Of a DNA stretch of 64,000 bases, positions 25,746-33,570 are shown one piece after another. The notes under the pieces are model-generated. The model had not been told where the DNA came from. It ran no database searches and saw only the letters and a program-made list of their open reading frames with translations. The stretch's first letter is position 1, and each line of letters begins with the position of its first letter. The translations under genes were made by a program, and so were the position numbers. This stretch comes from Phytohabitans kaempferiae (GTDB lineage Bacteria > Actinomycetota > Actinomycetes > Mycobacteriales > Micromonosporaceae): positions 7,263-71,262 of the forward strand of contig NZ_JBHLUH010000046.1 in assembly GCF_042433955.1 (NCBI RefSeq), read 5' to 3'.

Positions 25746-26828
25746 ATGCGCCAGGCCGCCAGGTCAGCGACCGCGTTGTTCGTGCGCTCCCGGCGGCGGC
25801 AGATCATCCTCGCCGCGCTGCTCGGCGTCACCGGTGTCACGCTGCTGGTGGCGGGCAAGGACGTCACCGGGTACGGGCAGGAGATCCTGGTCAACCTCGG
25901 CGCGAGCCTGATCATGGTGGCGCTGTCATTCGTGGTGTTCGACCCGATCTTCGAGGACATGCGGCGCAACGCGGTCGAGCAGCACCGCACGCTCAACCAC
26001 GACCAGCTCGTGTCGTACATCGCGGCGGCGCAGACCGAGGTGGACATCCTCGAGACCTGGACCGGGCTGCTGGAGGAGCGCCACCGCGAGCGGTTCCTGG
26101 CCGCGCTCACGCTCGCGCTGCGCAACGGTGTCGAGGTGCGCGTGCTACTGCTGGATCCGGAGTCGGCGGCGGCCGAGCAGCGGGCCGAGGAGCTGCACCA
26201 CACGCAGGTGCCGGTATTGATCATGGATAACCTGCGTCACCTCTACCACCTGCGCCGCGGCCTCGACCCGCTCACCGCCCGCCAGTTGCAGGTGCGCGTC
26301 TACGACGCCTCCCCCTCGATCCAGCTGTACCGGTGGGACGAGAAGGCGTTCATCTCGTTCTTCCCGGTCGGGGTGCGGGCCTACGACGCGCGGCAGATCG
26401 AGGCGTTCATGTCCAGCCCGCTGGGCGAGTTCGTGGCGGGCCGCTTCGAGGAGTTGTGGACCGACCGCACCACGCGGCGGATGGACGAGTTCATGACGCT
26501 GTCGGTGACCGTGCGCCTGGACACCGCCGATCTGGCCACGAGCGAGGCGCACTTCGTGCGGCTGGAGGACGACTGGTTCGTGGACGGTTCGGCGCTGCTG
26601 GACCACCTCACCGACCACGGTGCCCGCCAGCTCAGCCTCGCGGTGGGCGGTGGCGGGCCGGGCGGGGTCTTCGACCTGGTCCGCCTCGATCCGCACGACA
26701 GGTCCCGCCGTGCCACGGTGATCGCCCTCTTCGACGCCAAGTACGGCAGCCGCCACGACCAGGTGGTGATCCTGCGTCTGGTGCCGCGTGGGGTCGGGGG
26801 CGCCCCTGGTCCCTCGCTGGCACACTGA
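25746..26828 (+). CDS. Membrane protein with a PLD-like cytoplasmic domain
   Basis: 360 residues. ATG 25746 follows GGGGAGGG. Two membrane helices come first (IILAALLGVTGVTLLVAGKD; ILVNLGASLIMVALSFVVFD). A globular part of about 280 residues follows, with a Rossmann-like beginning (QTEVDILETWTGLLEERHR, ALRNGVEVRVLLLDPESAAA) that resembles the phospholipase-D fold of cell-envelope proteins but lacks an HKD motif, so it is probably not catalytic. VYDASPSIQLYRWDEKAFIS and EFVAGRFEELWTDR match similar actinobacterial proteins of unknown role. Confidence 0.65.
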   Translation: MRQAARSATALFVRSRRRQIILAALLGVTGVTLLVAGKDVTGYGQEILVNLGASLIMVALSFVVFDPIFEDMRRNAVEQHRTLNHDQLVSYIAAAQTEVDILETWTGLLEERHRERFLAALTLALRNGVEVRVLLLDPESAAAEQRAEELHHTQVPVLIMDNLRHLYHLRRGLDPLTARQLQVRVYDASPSIQLYRWDEKAFISFFPVGVRAYDARQIEAFMSSPLGEFVAGRFEELWTDRTTRRMDEFMTLSVTVRLDTADLATSEAHFVRLEDDWFVDGSALLDHLTDHGARQLSLAVGGGGPGGVFDLVRLDPHDRSRRATVIALFDAKYGSRHDQVVILRLVPRGVGGAPGPSLAH

Positions 26829-26833
26829 GATCC

Positions 26834-27178
26834 GTGACGGACGAGCTGATCGAATACCCCGACTTCGCCAAGGTGGAGATGCGGGCCGGCCGGGTCCTCA
26901 AGGTCGAGGAGTTCCCCCGCGCGCGTACGCCCAGCTACAAGGTGCTGGTCGACTTCGGCCCGGAGGTGGGCGAGCGGTGGTCGAGCGTGCAGGCCGCCCG
27001 TGACTACCGCCCTGAGGATCTGCTCGACACGCTCGTCGTGGGCGTGGTCAACATGCCCGCGCGCAACATCGCCGGTTTCCAGTCGCAGGTGCTCATCCTG
27101 GGCGTGCCGGCCCAGGACGGGGGCCTGTCGCTGCTTCGCCCGGACCGGGGCGCCCAGCCCGGTGGCCGTGTCTACTGA
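26834..27178 (+). CDS. CsaA-like tRNA-binding domain protein
   Basis: 114-residue single OB-fold protein of the CsaA/Trbp111 type. DFAKVEMRAGRVLKVEEFPR at the N-terminus, SYKVLVDFGPEVGERWSSVQ in the middle, and LVVGVVNMPARNIAGFQSQV with VLILGVPAQDG at the end are all characteristic. Family members bind tRNA structure and have been described as chaperone-like. GTG 26834. It precedes the methyltransferase gene, with which it overlaps by 11 bp. Confidence 0.88.
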   Translation: MTDELIEYPDFAKVEMRAGRVLKVEEFPRARTPSYKVLVDFGPEVGERWSSVQAARDYRPEDLLDTLVVGVVNMPARNIAGFQSQVLILGVPAQDGGLSLLRPDRGAQPGGRVY

Positions 27179-27824
27179 GCAGGCGACCCGTTCGCTGGCC
27201 GGCTTCTTCGAGCAGGGCTGGGAGCGGATCATCGCGACCCAGCCGCCGGCCGTACGCGCCCACCTGGACGCCGAGCGTCGGCTGGCCGGTTCGCTGCTGC
27301 CGGCGTACCGAGGGCTGGTCGAGGTGGGCTGCGCCGACGGCAGCCTGCTGCGCCCGGCCGCGGCCGGTGCGGGGCTCGACTACCTCGGTGTCGACCTGGC
27401 CGAGGGCGCGGTGGCGGCGACCCGGGCGGCCGGTGGCATGGCGGTCCGCGCCGACGTGGTCGACCTGGGCACGCTCGGGCTGCCGGGCGGGCCGCTGCTG
27501 GTGGCGTTCCCGTTCAACGTCTTCGGAGACCTGCCCGACCCGGCCCGGGCGCTTGACGCGGTGGCGGCGGCGGGGGCGGACGCGCTGGTGCTCACGTACG
27601 ACACCTCGGCTCTGGCGGCGGCGGTGCGCGGCGAGTACTACGAGGCCTGCGGGCTGGTCGGTGACCTGGTCGGCGACGAGGTGGGCGTGCATTTCGCCGC
27701 CGTGCCGTTCACGTCGTCGGTCTACCGCCGCCCGGTGCTCACCTCCTGGCTGGCGGCGCGGGGGTGGCGGGTGAGCGTGCGCGCGTACGGCGCCGTGGGC
27801 CTCGCCTACCACGCCGTACGCTGA
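27168..27824 (+). CDS. SAM-dependent methyltransferase-like protein
   Basis: 218 residues. The SAM-binding motif is LVEVGCADGSLLRPAAAGAG, followed by DYLGVDLAEGAVAATRAAGG and LVAFPFNVFGDLPDP. The end, SSVYRRPVLTSWLAARGW, fits a class I methyltransferase. The substrate is unknown. GTG 27168 (or 27162) overlaps the end of the CsaA-like gene, so the two are probably co-expressed. Confidence 0.7.
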   Translation: MSTEQATRSLAGFFEQGWERIIATQPPAVRAHLDAERRLAGSLLPAYRGLVEVGCADGSLLRPAAAGAGLDYLGVDLAEGAVAATRAAGGMAVRADVVDLGTLGLPGGPLLVAFPFNVFGDLPDPARALDAVAAAGADALVLTYDTSALAAAVRGEYYEACGLVGDLVGDEVGVHFAAVPFTSSVYRRPVLTSWLAARGWRVSVRAYGAVGLAYHAVR

Positions 27825-27863
27825 TTCGGCACTCCCCCGTCCGCGCGGCAAGTCCGTAGGATC

Positions 27864-28892
27864 ATGCTCGTGCGACCTCTAGCGAATGGTGTGGTTGTCG
27901 GCCTCGATGTCGGTGGCACGGCCACCAACGCCACGGTGGTGGACGAGAGCGGCCGGTTCCTGGTGGACCGTCTCGTGGAGACGCCCAGTTGCGTGCTCGA
28001 CGGGCCTGCCGCAGCGCTGGACGCCCTCGCCCGCTCGGTCGACATGGTGCTGGAGCTGACCGGCACCGACCTCGGCGCGGTGCGCGCGGTCGGGCTGGAC
28101 ACGCCTGGTCCGTCCAGCGCCGACGGTGTGCTCTCGGCGAAGGGTGCGACCAACTTCGCGCTCCCGCAGTGGTACGGCTTCGACATCCGCTCGGCCCTGG
28201 AGATGCGCCTCGGTCTGCCGGTGGTCTACAACAACGACGGCAACGCGGCGGCGCTGTACGCGCACGTGGCCCACTTCGGCGCTGACGCGCCGCACCGTTC
28301 CTCGATCTCCGCGATCGTCGGCACCGGGCTTGGCGGCGGCGTGATCGAGTCCGGGCAGGTGGTCAAGGGCGCCACGGGGATGGCTGGCGAGTTGGGGCAC
28401 GTACACATCCCGATGCATGGGTTGCTCGCCGACGACCAGCCGCTTCCCGCGTGCAACTGCGGTTTCGCCGGTGACGCGGAGAGTGTGGCGTCGTTGACCG
28501 GGATCATGAAGAACCTGCTGCCGTACTGGCTGACCCGCCATCCCGACCATCCGCTGGCCTCGGTGCCGATCAAGGATGCGGCCAAGCAGGTGCGCGGGCT
28601 CGGCGAGCGGGGTGATCCGCTGGCCCGTGGGATCTTCGAGCAGCAGGCGATGGCGCTGGGGCGGCTGTTCACGATCGCGGCCAACTTCACCGACCCCAAC
28701 GCGTATTTCGTCGGTGGTGGTGTGGTCGAGGCGGCGCACGACTTCCGCGACTGGTTCCTCGACCGGGTCCGCGCGCACACGCAGCTTCGCGAGGAGCAGG
28801 CGAAGGCGACGACGTTCGCCCTCGTACCCGATCTGGACATGGCCGGGGCGCGCGGCGCCGCGCTGGCGGCCCTCGGCCTGGTGGCGACGTGA
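27864..28892 (+). CDS. ROK-family sugar kinase
   Basis: 342 residues. The N-terminal phosphate-binding motif is GLDVGGTATNATVVDESG. LPVVYNNDGNAAALYAH contains the catalytic Asp of the ROK NDG motif. ISAIVGTGLGGGVIESGQ is followed by AGELGHVHIP. The zinc motif is reduced: only CNC is visible where CxCGxxGCxE is usual (PACNCGFAGDAESVASL). A role in glucose or other hexose phosphorylation is likely. ATG 27864 or GTG 27870. The stop overlaps the start of the deaminase gene. Confidence 0.87.
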   Translation: MLVRPLANGVVVGLDVGGTATNATVVDESGRFLVDRLVETPSCVLDGPAAALDALARSVDMVLELTGTDLGAVRAVGLDTPGPSSADGVLSAKGATNFALPQWYGFDIRSALEMRLGLPVVYNNDGNAAALYAHVAHFGADAPHRSSISAIVGTGLGGGVIESGQVVKGATGMAGELGHVHIPMHGLLADDQPLPACNCGFAGDAESVASLTGIMKNLLPYWLTRHPDHPLASVPIKDAAKQVRGLGERGDPLARGIFEQQAMALGRLFTIAANFTDPNAYFVGGGVVEAAHDFRDWFLDRVRAHTQLREEQAKATTFALVPDLDMAGARGAALAALGLVAT

Positions 28893-29398
28893 CGGGGGTC
28901 GAGGAGTTGGCCGCCCGCGCGGTGCGGCTGGCGCTCGACAACGCCGCGGTGGGCCAGCTTCCGTTCGGCGCGCTCGTCGTCCGTGACGGTGCGGTGCTGG
29001 CCACCGGTGTCAACACCGCGCTGCACGACCGCGACCCCTCCGCCCACGCGGAGGTGACGGCGGTACGCGCGGCGTGCGCGCTGGTCGGCCAGGTGCACGT
29101 GAGCGGCGCGATCGTCGTCTCCAGCTGCGAGCCGTGCGCGATCTGCCACGCGGTCGCGGCCACCGCCGGCGTCGAGCGGATCTACTACGCGGCGGCCAAG
29201 GAGGAGGTGCCCGACCTGGGCTATCCCGCGCCCGACGTGCACGGTGAGCTGCTGGTGCGCATGCAGCGGCTGTTTCGCGAGGCCGCGCCGGACCAGATCG
29301 TCCACGTGCCGACAGAGGGCGCCGGCGAGCCTTTTCGCCGATACCTCGAGGTGCGGCGGTCGCGAGGGCCTGGGCCAGAGCAGAGCGGAGCGTGGTGA
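28889..29398 (+). CDS. Zinc-dependent nucleoside/guanine deaminase-like protein
   Basis: 169 residues of the cytidine deaminase-like fold. The zinc ligands are in SAHAEVTAVRAA (HAE) and SSCEPCAICHAVAATAGV (PCxxC), both intact. The C-terminal region (RYLEVRRSRGP) is divergent, so the substrate (guanine, cytosine or a tRNA base) cannot be told. GTG 28889 overlaps the ROK kinase stop by 4 bp. The next gene starts directly after its stop codon, so the four genes 27864-30289 form a tight cluster. Confidence 0.85.
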   Translation: MTGVEELAARAVRLALDNAAVGQLPFGALVVRDGAVLATGVNTALHDRDPSAHAEVTAVRAACALVGQVHVSGAIVVSSCEPCAICHAVAATAGVERIYYAAAKEEVPDLGYPAPDVHGELLVRMQRLFREAAPDQIVHVPTEGAGEPFRRYLEVRRSRGPGPEQSGAW

Positions 29399-30289
29399 GT
29401 GGTGACCAAGCTGGGCCTGTTCGTCCCGAACTTCGGCCCGACCGCCACGCCCGACCTGTTGCGGGGCTGGGTCCGGTTCGCCGAATCGCACGGCTTCGAC
29501 CTGGCGATGATGTCCGACCATGTGGCGCCGACGCGGGACGTGACCGACCTGTATCCGTCGCCGTTCTACGATCCGTTCGCGACGCTGGCCTGGCTGGGCG
29601 GGCTCACCGAGCGGCTGGAGCTGGGCACGACGGTCGCCGTCGTCCCGTATCGCCATCCGCTGCTGACCGCCCGCATGGCCAACAACATCGACCAGTTTAC
29701 CGGGGGCCGGTTCATCCTCGGCACCGGTGTGGGGTGGTCGGAGGCGGAGTTCGCGGCGGTGGGCGTGCCGTTTCGCGAGCGGGGGCGGATGACCGACGAG
29801 TATCTGCGGGTCATCACCGACGCCTGGGCCAACGACGTGGTCTCGTTCGACGGCGAGTATGTCAGCTTCCGCGACGTCGCCACCGGTCCGCGCTCGGCGC
29901 GGGCGCCGCATCCGCCACTGTGGATCGGTGGCTGGGGCCCGGCGGCGGTGCGGCGCGTGGTCCGGTTCGGCGACGCCTGGCATCCCAACCAGCTTGATCT
30001 GGAACGGGTCGAGGCGACCCTGCCGCTGCTGCGTGAGGAGGCCGAGCGGCAGGGGCGGGCGGTGCCGGCGTTCTGTCCGCGGATGCGCGCCCAGGTGACC
30101 GAGGGCGCGCTGCTGGAGACGGGCCGGCCGTTCGGCCGGGGAAGCCTGGCGCAGATCCGGGGCGACCTGGCGACGCTGATCGAGCTGGGCGCGGCGTACG
30201 TCGTGCTCGACACCAGCCCCGACCATCCCGGCGACCGCCGCCCGCCGGAGCGTGACTGGGAGACCCTGGCCGCGGTGGTCGCCGCGTAG
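29399..30289 (+). CDS. LLM-class F420-dependent oxidoreductase
   Basis: 296-residue luciferase-like monooxygenase fold enzyme, probably using F420 or FMN. LGLFVPNFGPTATPDLLRGW and ESHGFDLAMMSDHVAP begin the TIM barrel. TERLELGTTVAVVPYRHPLL and GGRFILGTGVGWSEAEFAAV are diagnostic, and HPPLWIGGWGPAAVRRVVRF follows. The physiological substrate is unknown. GTG 29399 sits 1 bp after the deaminase stop. Confidence 0.9.
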   Translation: MVTKLGLFVPNFGPTATPDLLRGWVRFAESHGFDLAMMSDHVAPTRDVTDLYPSPFYDPFATLAWLGGLTERLELGTTVAVVPYRHPLLTARMANNIDQFTGGRFILGTGVGWSEAEFAAVGVPFRERGRMTDEYLRVITDAWANDVVSFDGEYVSFRDVATGPRSARAPHPPLWIGGWGPAAVRRVVRFGDAWHPNQLDLERVEATLPLLREEAERQGRAVPAFCPRMRAQVTEGALLETGRPFGRGSLAQIRGDLATLIELGAAYVVLDTSPDHPGDRRPPERDWETLAAVVAA

Positions 30290-30302
30290 GCGCACAAATG
30301 GT

Positions 30303-30313
30303 TTGTGTCACAA
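30303..30313. promoter_or_regulatory. Palindrome upstream of the MarR regulator
   Basis: TTGTG-T-CACAA, 40 bp upstream of the MarR start. The position fits an autoregulatory operator. A TAGACT sequence at 30340-30345 could be a -10 element, although it is rather close to the start codon. Confidence 0.35.
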
Positions 30314-30352
30314 CACATATTGGGATCAACACACCCTGTTAGACTGGGGGTC

Positions 30353-30862
30353 ATGTCCGTCGAGGCCGCCCGCCAGCGCGGGTCAAACTTCGGCTGGTCG
30401 CTGGGCATGGTGCTGCGCCGCTGGCACGAATACGTCGAGGAGGCGCTGAAGGACCTGCCGCACGGCAGCCGGGGCTACCACATCCTGGCCGTGGTCGTGC
30501 ACGAGGAGGTGCCGACGCAGGGCGCCCTCGCCTCCCGGCTGGTGATCGACCGCAGCGTGCTCACATATGTGATCGACGACCTGGAAGGCGCTGGCCTCAT
30601 CGAGCGGCGGCTCGACCCGCGCGACCGCCGGGCCCGGCGGATCGTCGCCACCGAGCGGGGGCGGCAGGTGCTCGCCGAGGCCGAGCGGCGGGTCGCCCAC
30701 GCCGAGGATCACGTGCTGGGCGGCCTGCCCGAGCAGCAGCGCGCCGCCTTCCGTGACGCCGCCGAGCGGGCCGCCGAGGCGATCCAGGAGGTTGCGCCGG
30801 GCACCGATCCCTGTGCCGCGGTGACCAGCGTCCTGGCCGAGCCTGACCAGCCAGGACGCTGA
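30353..30862 (+). CDS. MarR-family transcriptional regulator
   Basis: 169 residues with a winged helix: GYHILAVVVHEEVPTQGALA, then SRLVIDRSVLTYVIDDLEGA (recognition helix) and the wing LIERRLDPRDRRARRIVATE. ATG 30353. It faces the LLM/FAD fusion oxidoreductase gene tail to tail with a 9-bp gap. MarR proteins often control neighbouring detoxification enzymes, so the oxidoreductase is a possible target through the palindrome at 33211. The link is inferred. Confidence 0.9.
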   Translation: MSVEAARQRGSNFGWSLGMVLRRWHEYVEEALKDLPHGSRGYHILAVVVHEEVPTQGALASRLVIDRSVLTYVIDDLEGAGLIERRLDPRDRRARRIVATERGRQVLAEAERRVAHAEDHVLGGLPEQQRAAFRDAAERAAEAIQEVAPGTDPCAAVTSVLAEPDQPGR

Positions 30863-30871
30863 TCTCGCCGC

Positions 30872-33172
30872 CTACGGCATCGGCTCCTTGGCGGGCTCGG
30901 CCGGGTTCGCCGGCGGGATCGGGAAGTTGCGGTCGAAGACGTTGTCGGGGTCGTAGACGGCCTTGAGCTCGCGCAGCCGCCCGAGGGTCGGCTCGGGGAA
31001 GGCGTCGAGCAGCCGCCGCGGGTCGGTGTCGGTCTCGAAGCTGAGGTACATGCCGTCGAGCTGCGGGTACAGCTCGGCCCAGAGCTTGTCCAGCCGCTCC
31101 CGGTGCTCCGGTGCGGCGGCGGCGAGCACGGAGAAGTTCTGGCTCCGGTGCGGGTACGCGGTCGCGTCCCGGGGCACGTCGTTGACCGCACCGCCGACGC
31201 TGCGGATCTGCATCGCCAGGACGTCGCCGGAGTGGACGATCGTGTGCAGCGTGGCCGCCGCCTCCGCGGTGATGTGGTGCAGCAGCCCGCTGCGCGTGTC
31301 CTCCAACCCCTGGCCGTGGTGGCGGTTGTGCGCCGGCGCGAGGATCGCCGCGTACGGCACGAGCTGCGCCTGCTGGTCGAGGATCGGGCCGACCTCCAGA
31401 AACGGGCTGAGCACCGCCTGCGCCGCGTCGACGTCGTCGCCGGCGTGGACGAGCGTGATCTGGGCGAGCGGCGTGGGCCGGCGCCGGCTGTGGTAGATCG
31501 ACAGGAAGCTGGTCAGCTCGCGGGGCGCCGCCTCGACCAGGCTCCCCCACCGCTCCAGCAGGCCGGCGGTGTCGGTCGCGTCGGCGACGAGGTGGGCGTA
31601 GACGACGGTGTCGACCTCGTCCGCCTCCAGCTCCAGGGCGGTCACGATGCCGAAGTTGCCGCCGGCGCCGCGGATTGCCCAGAACAGGTCGGGATGGTGC
31701 TCGGTGTCGGTGCGTACCAGCCGGCCGTCCGCGAGCACGATCTCGGCGGCCACGACGTGGTCGATGGTGAGGCCGTGCCGGCGGGACAGGTAGCCGACCC
31801 CGGCGGTCGTGGCGAGCCCGCCGACCCCCACGTCGCCGTAGTCGCCGGAGCTGATCGCCAGGCCGTGCGGCGCCAGCGCCTGGGCCACCTCGCCCCAGCG
31901 GGCGCCGGGTTCGAGGCGGATCCGCCGGCTGGCCCGGTCGAGCACCTCGATCTTGTTCAGCCGGGACAGGTCGATGACGATGCCACCGTCGTTTGTGGAG
32001 CGTCCGCTGATGCCGTGGCCGCCGCTGCGTACCGACAGGGGCACGTGCTGTGTGCGGGCGTAGCGGACCGCGTCGGCGACCTCGGCGGCGCTGCCCGGCC
32101 GGAGCACGAGTGCCGGCGAGCCGCGGCGGATGTAGGTGTGCCGGACCCGGTCGTACTCCGGGTCGCCGGGCTCGACGGCCTTGGCGGCCAGCGCCGGGGG
32201 CAGCGCGTCGTAGTCGACGCCGGGCTGGCGCTTGGCCAGGGCGATGGCCGGGCGGGCCGGTCCGGTCGAGGTGCCGGCCGAGGCCCGCTCGCGGGCGACC
32301 GCCTCGCGCAGCGCCGGGGCGATCTCCTGCCCGAAGGTCTGGATGAGGCGGGGGTCGTCGCGGCCGACGAGGAACGCGCTGAACCCCTCGTCGAGGACGA
32401 GCGGCAGCAGTTGCTCGACCCACTGCTCGGCCGGCCCGCGCAGGAAGCCTCGGCCGTGCGGCGAGACCTCGACCTGGAAGAGGTTGAGCAGCCGGCGGAT
32501 CTGCCGCGGGTCGCGTCCGGCCGCGACGGCAGCCTCGTCGATGAGCCGGTTGGCGGTGACCCGGTCCGGCGTGCGGATGTACTCCAGGGTCGGCAGCCAG
32601 CCGTCGGCCTTCTCGCCGGTCAGCGCGAGCATCCGGGGCTGGTAGGCGCCGAGCCAGATGCCGACGTCGTGGGCCGGCGCCGGGCCGCGCCGCATGCCAG
32701 GCACCGGGTAGTGCTCGCCGTCGTGGCGCAGCGGGCCCTGGGCGCCCTCGTCCCAGACGCCGCGGATGATGTCGATCGCCTCCCGCAGCGCCGCCACGCC
32801 CTGCCCGGCGGTCAGCCGGCGCACGCCCATGCCCTCGATCGCGTCCCAGAACGCTCCGGCGCCCAGGCCCAGCTCGAACCGCCCGTGTGAGAGCAGGTCC
32901 AGGCTCGCCGCCGCGCGGGCCAGGACGGCCGGTGGGCGCAGCGGCAGGTTGAGCACGTTGGCCGCGACGCGCAGCCGCTGGGTGCGGGCGGCGACCCAGC
33001 TCAGCAGCGTCCAGGTGTCCAGGAACTCGGCGTTGTACGGATGGTCCTGGAAGGTGGCCAGGTCCAGGCCGGCCGCCTCGGTCAGCTCGGCCAGCGCCAC
33101 CACGCGGTCGGGATCGTGCGCGCTCGGCGTGACGAACGTGCCGAACAGCAGCTCATGGCCGTAGTCGGGCAT
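30872..33172 (-). CDS. Fusion of an LLM-class oxidoreductase with a berberine-bridge-type FAD oxidase
   Basis: 766 residues with two enzymes in one chain. Residues 1 to about 305 are a luciferase-like flavin domain (ELLFGTFVTPSAHDPDRVV, GLDLATFQDHPYNAEFLDTW, RFELGLGAGAFWDAIEGMG). Residues about 345-766 are a PP-loop FAD-binding oxidase: VLRPGSAAEVADAVRYA, SVRSGGHGISGRSTNDGG, GDVGVGGLATTAGVGYLSRR, and the C-terminal BBE motif YDPDNVFDRNFPIPP. The SGGHG site suggests covalent His-FAD. The linker near 305-345 is Ala/Pro-rich. ATG 33172 is preferred to ATG 33184. The reaction is unknown; a shared substrate of the two halves is plausible. Confidence 0.88.
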   Translation of the reverse strand: MPDYGHELLFGTFVTPSAHDPDRVVALAELTEAAGLDLATFQDHPYNAEFLDTWTLLSWVAARTQRLRVAANVLNLPLRPPAVLARAAASLDLLSHGRFELGLGAGAFWDAIEGMGVRRLTAGQGVAALREAIDIIRGVWDEGAQGPLRHDGEHYPVPGMRRGPAPAHDVGIWLGAYQPRMLALTGEKADGWLPTLEYIRTPDRVTANRLIDEAAVAAGRDPRQIRRLLNLFQVEVSPHGRGFLRGPAEQWVEQLLPLVLDEGFSAFLVGRDDPRLIQTFGQEIAPALREAVARERASAGTSTGPARPAIALAKRQPGVDYDALPPALAAKAVEPGDPEYDRVRHTYIRRGSPALVLRPGSAAEVADAVRYARTQHVPLSVRSGGHGISGRSTNDGGIVIDLSRLNKIEVLDRASRRIRLEPGARWGEVAQALAPHGLAISSGDYGDVGVGGLATTAGVGYLSRRHGLTIDHVVAAEIVLADGRLVRTDTEHHPDLFWAIRGAGGNFGIVTALELEADEVDTVVYAHLVADATDTAGLLERWGSLVEAAPRELTSFLSIYHSRRRPTPLAQITLVHAGDDVDAAQAVLSPFLEVGPILDQQAQLVPYAAILAPAHNRHHGQGLEDTRSGLLHHITAEAAATLHTIVHSGDVLAMQIRSVGGAVNDVPRDATAYPHRSQNFSVLAAAAPEHRERLDKLWAELYPQLDGMYLSFETDTDPRRLLDAFPEPTLGRLRELKAVYDPDNVFDRNFPIPPANPAEPAKEPMP

Positions 33173-33210
33173 CGCCGCTCTCATCTCCCCATCGTTTGCC
33201 GTACAGGATG

Positions 33211-33223
33211 TCTGCCTGGCAGA
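33211..33223. promoter_or_regulatory. Palindrome in the promoter of the fusion oxidoreductase
   Basis: TCTGCC-T-GGCAGA, 39 bp upstream of the gene's start on the minus strand, within an AT-rich segment (33223-33245) that could hold the promoter. Possible operator for the convergent MarR protein. Confidence 0.4.
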
Positions 33224-33342
33224 TATTTTGTGGACCAACCTATAGTACGTCGCGGCGGCGCCGGCCCACCTTGAGCTGCGTCACACACGGGCCCGCGATG
33301 GTCACGCCCCGCTGTGCTCACCCGTCCTGGTCACACGACTGA

Positions 33343-33570
33343 TCGCCGCACCACCACCCCCGCCCTCGCGCCACGCCGCGTCGTGGTCGTCGGTGCCGGC
33401 TTCGGTGGCCTGTTCGCCATTAAGGCGCTGCGCCGCACTGGCTGGTGAGCTTTCTGGGCCAGGGCCGGCCGCAGCGCATCGCCACCGCCCAGCAGATCGA
33501 CGCGCGCAACGCCCTGCACCGGCGGGACACCGCCCCGCGGCCGGCCCTCGTCACACCCCGGCGACCGTGA
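33343..33570 (+). pseudogene. Relic of a type II NADH dehydrogenase with its middle deleted
   Basis: The first frame gives RRVVVVGAGFGGLFAIKALR, the FAD-binding start of NDH-2, then a TGA at 33446-33448. In another frame, starting at 33439, follows WLVSFLGQGRPQRIATAQQI DARNAL (continuing to 33570), which matches the C-terminal end of the same family (..FLGRGRPQRTITAQQ..ARNAL). About 400 residues between the two are absent. This is an internally deleted gene. Its 3' end overlaps the end of the convergent sugar dehydrogenase gene. Confidence 0.7.
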
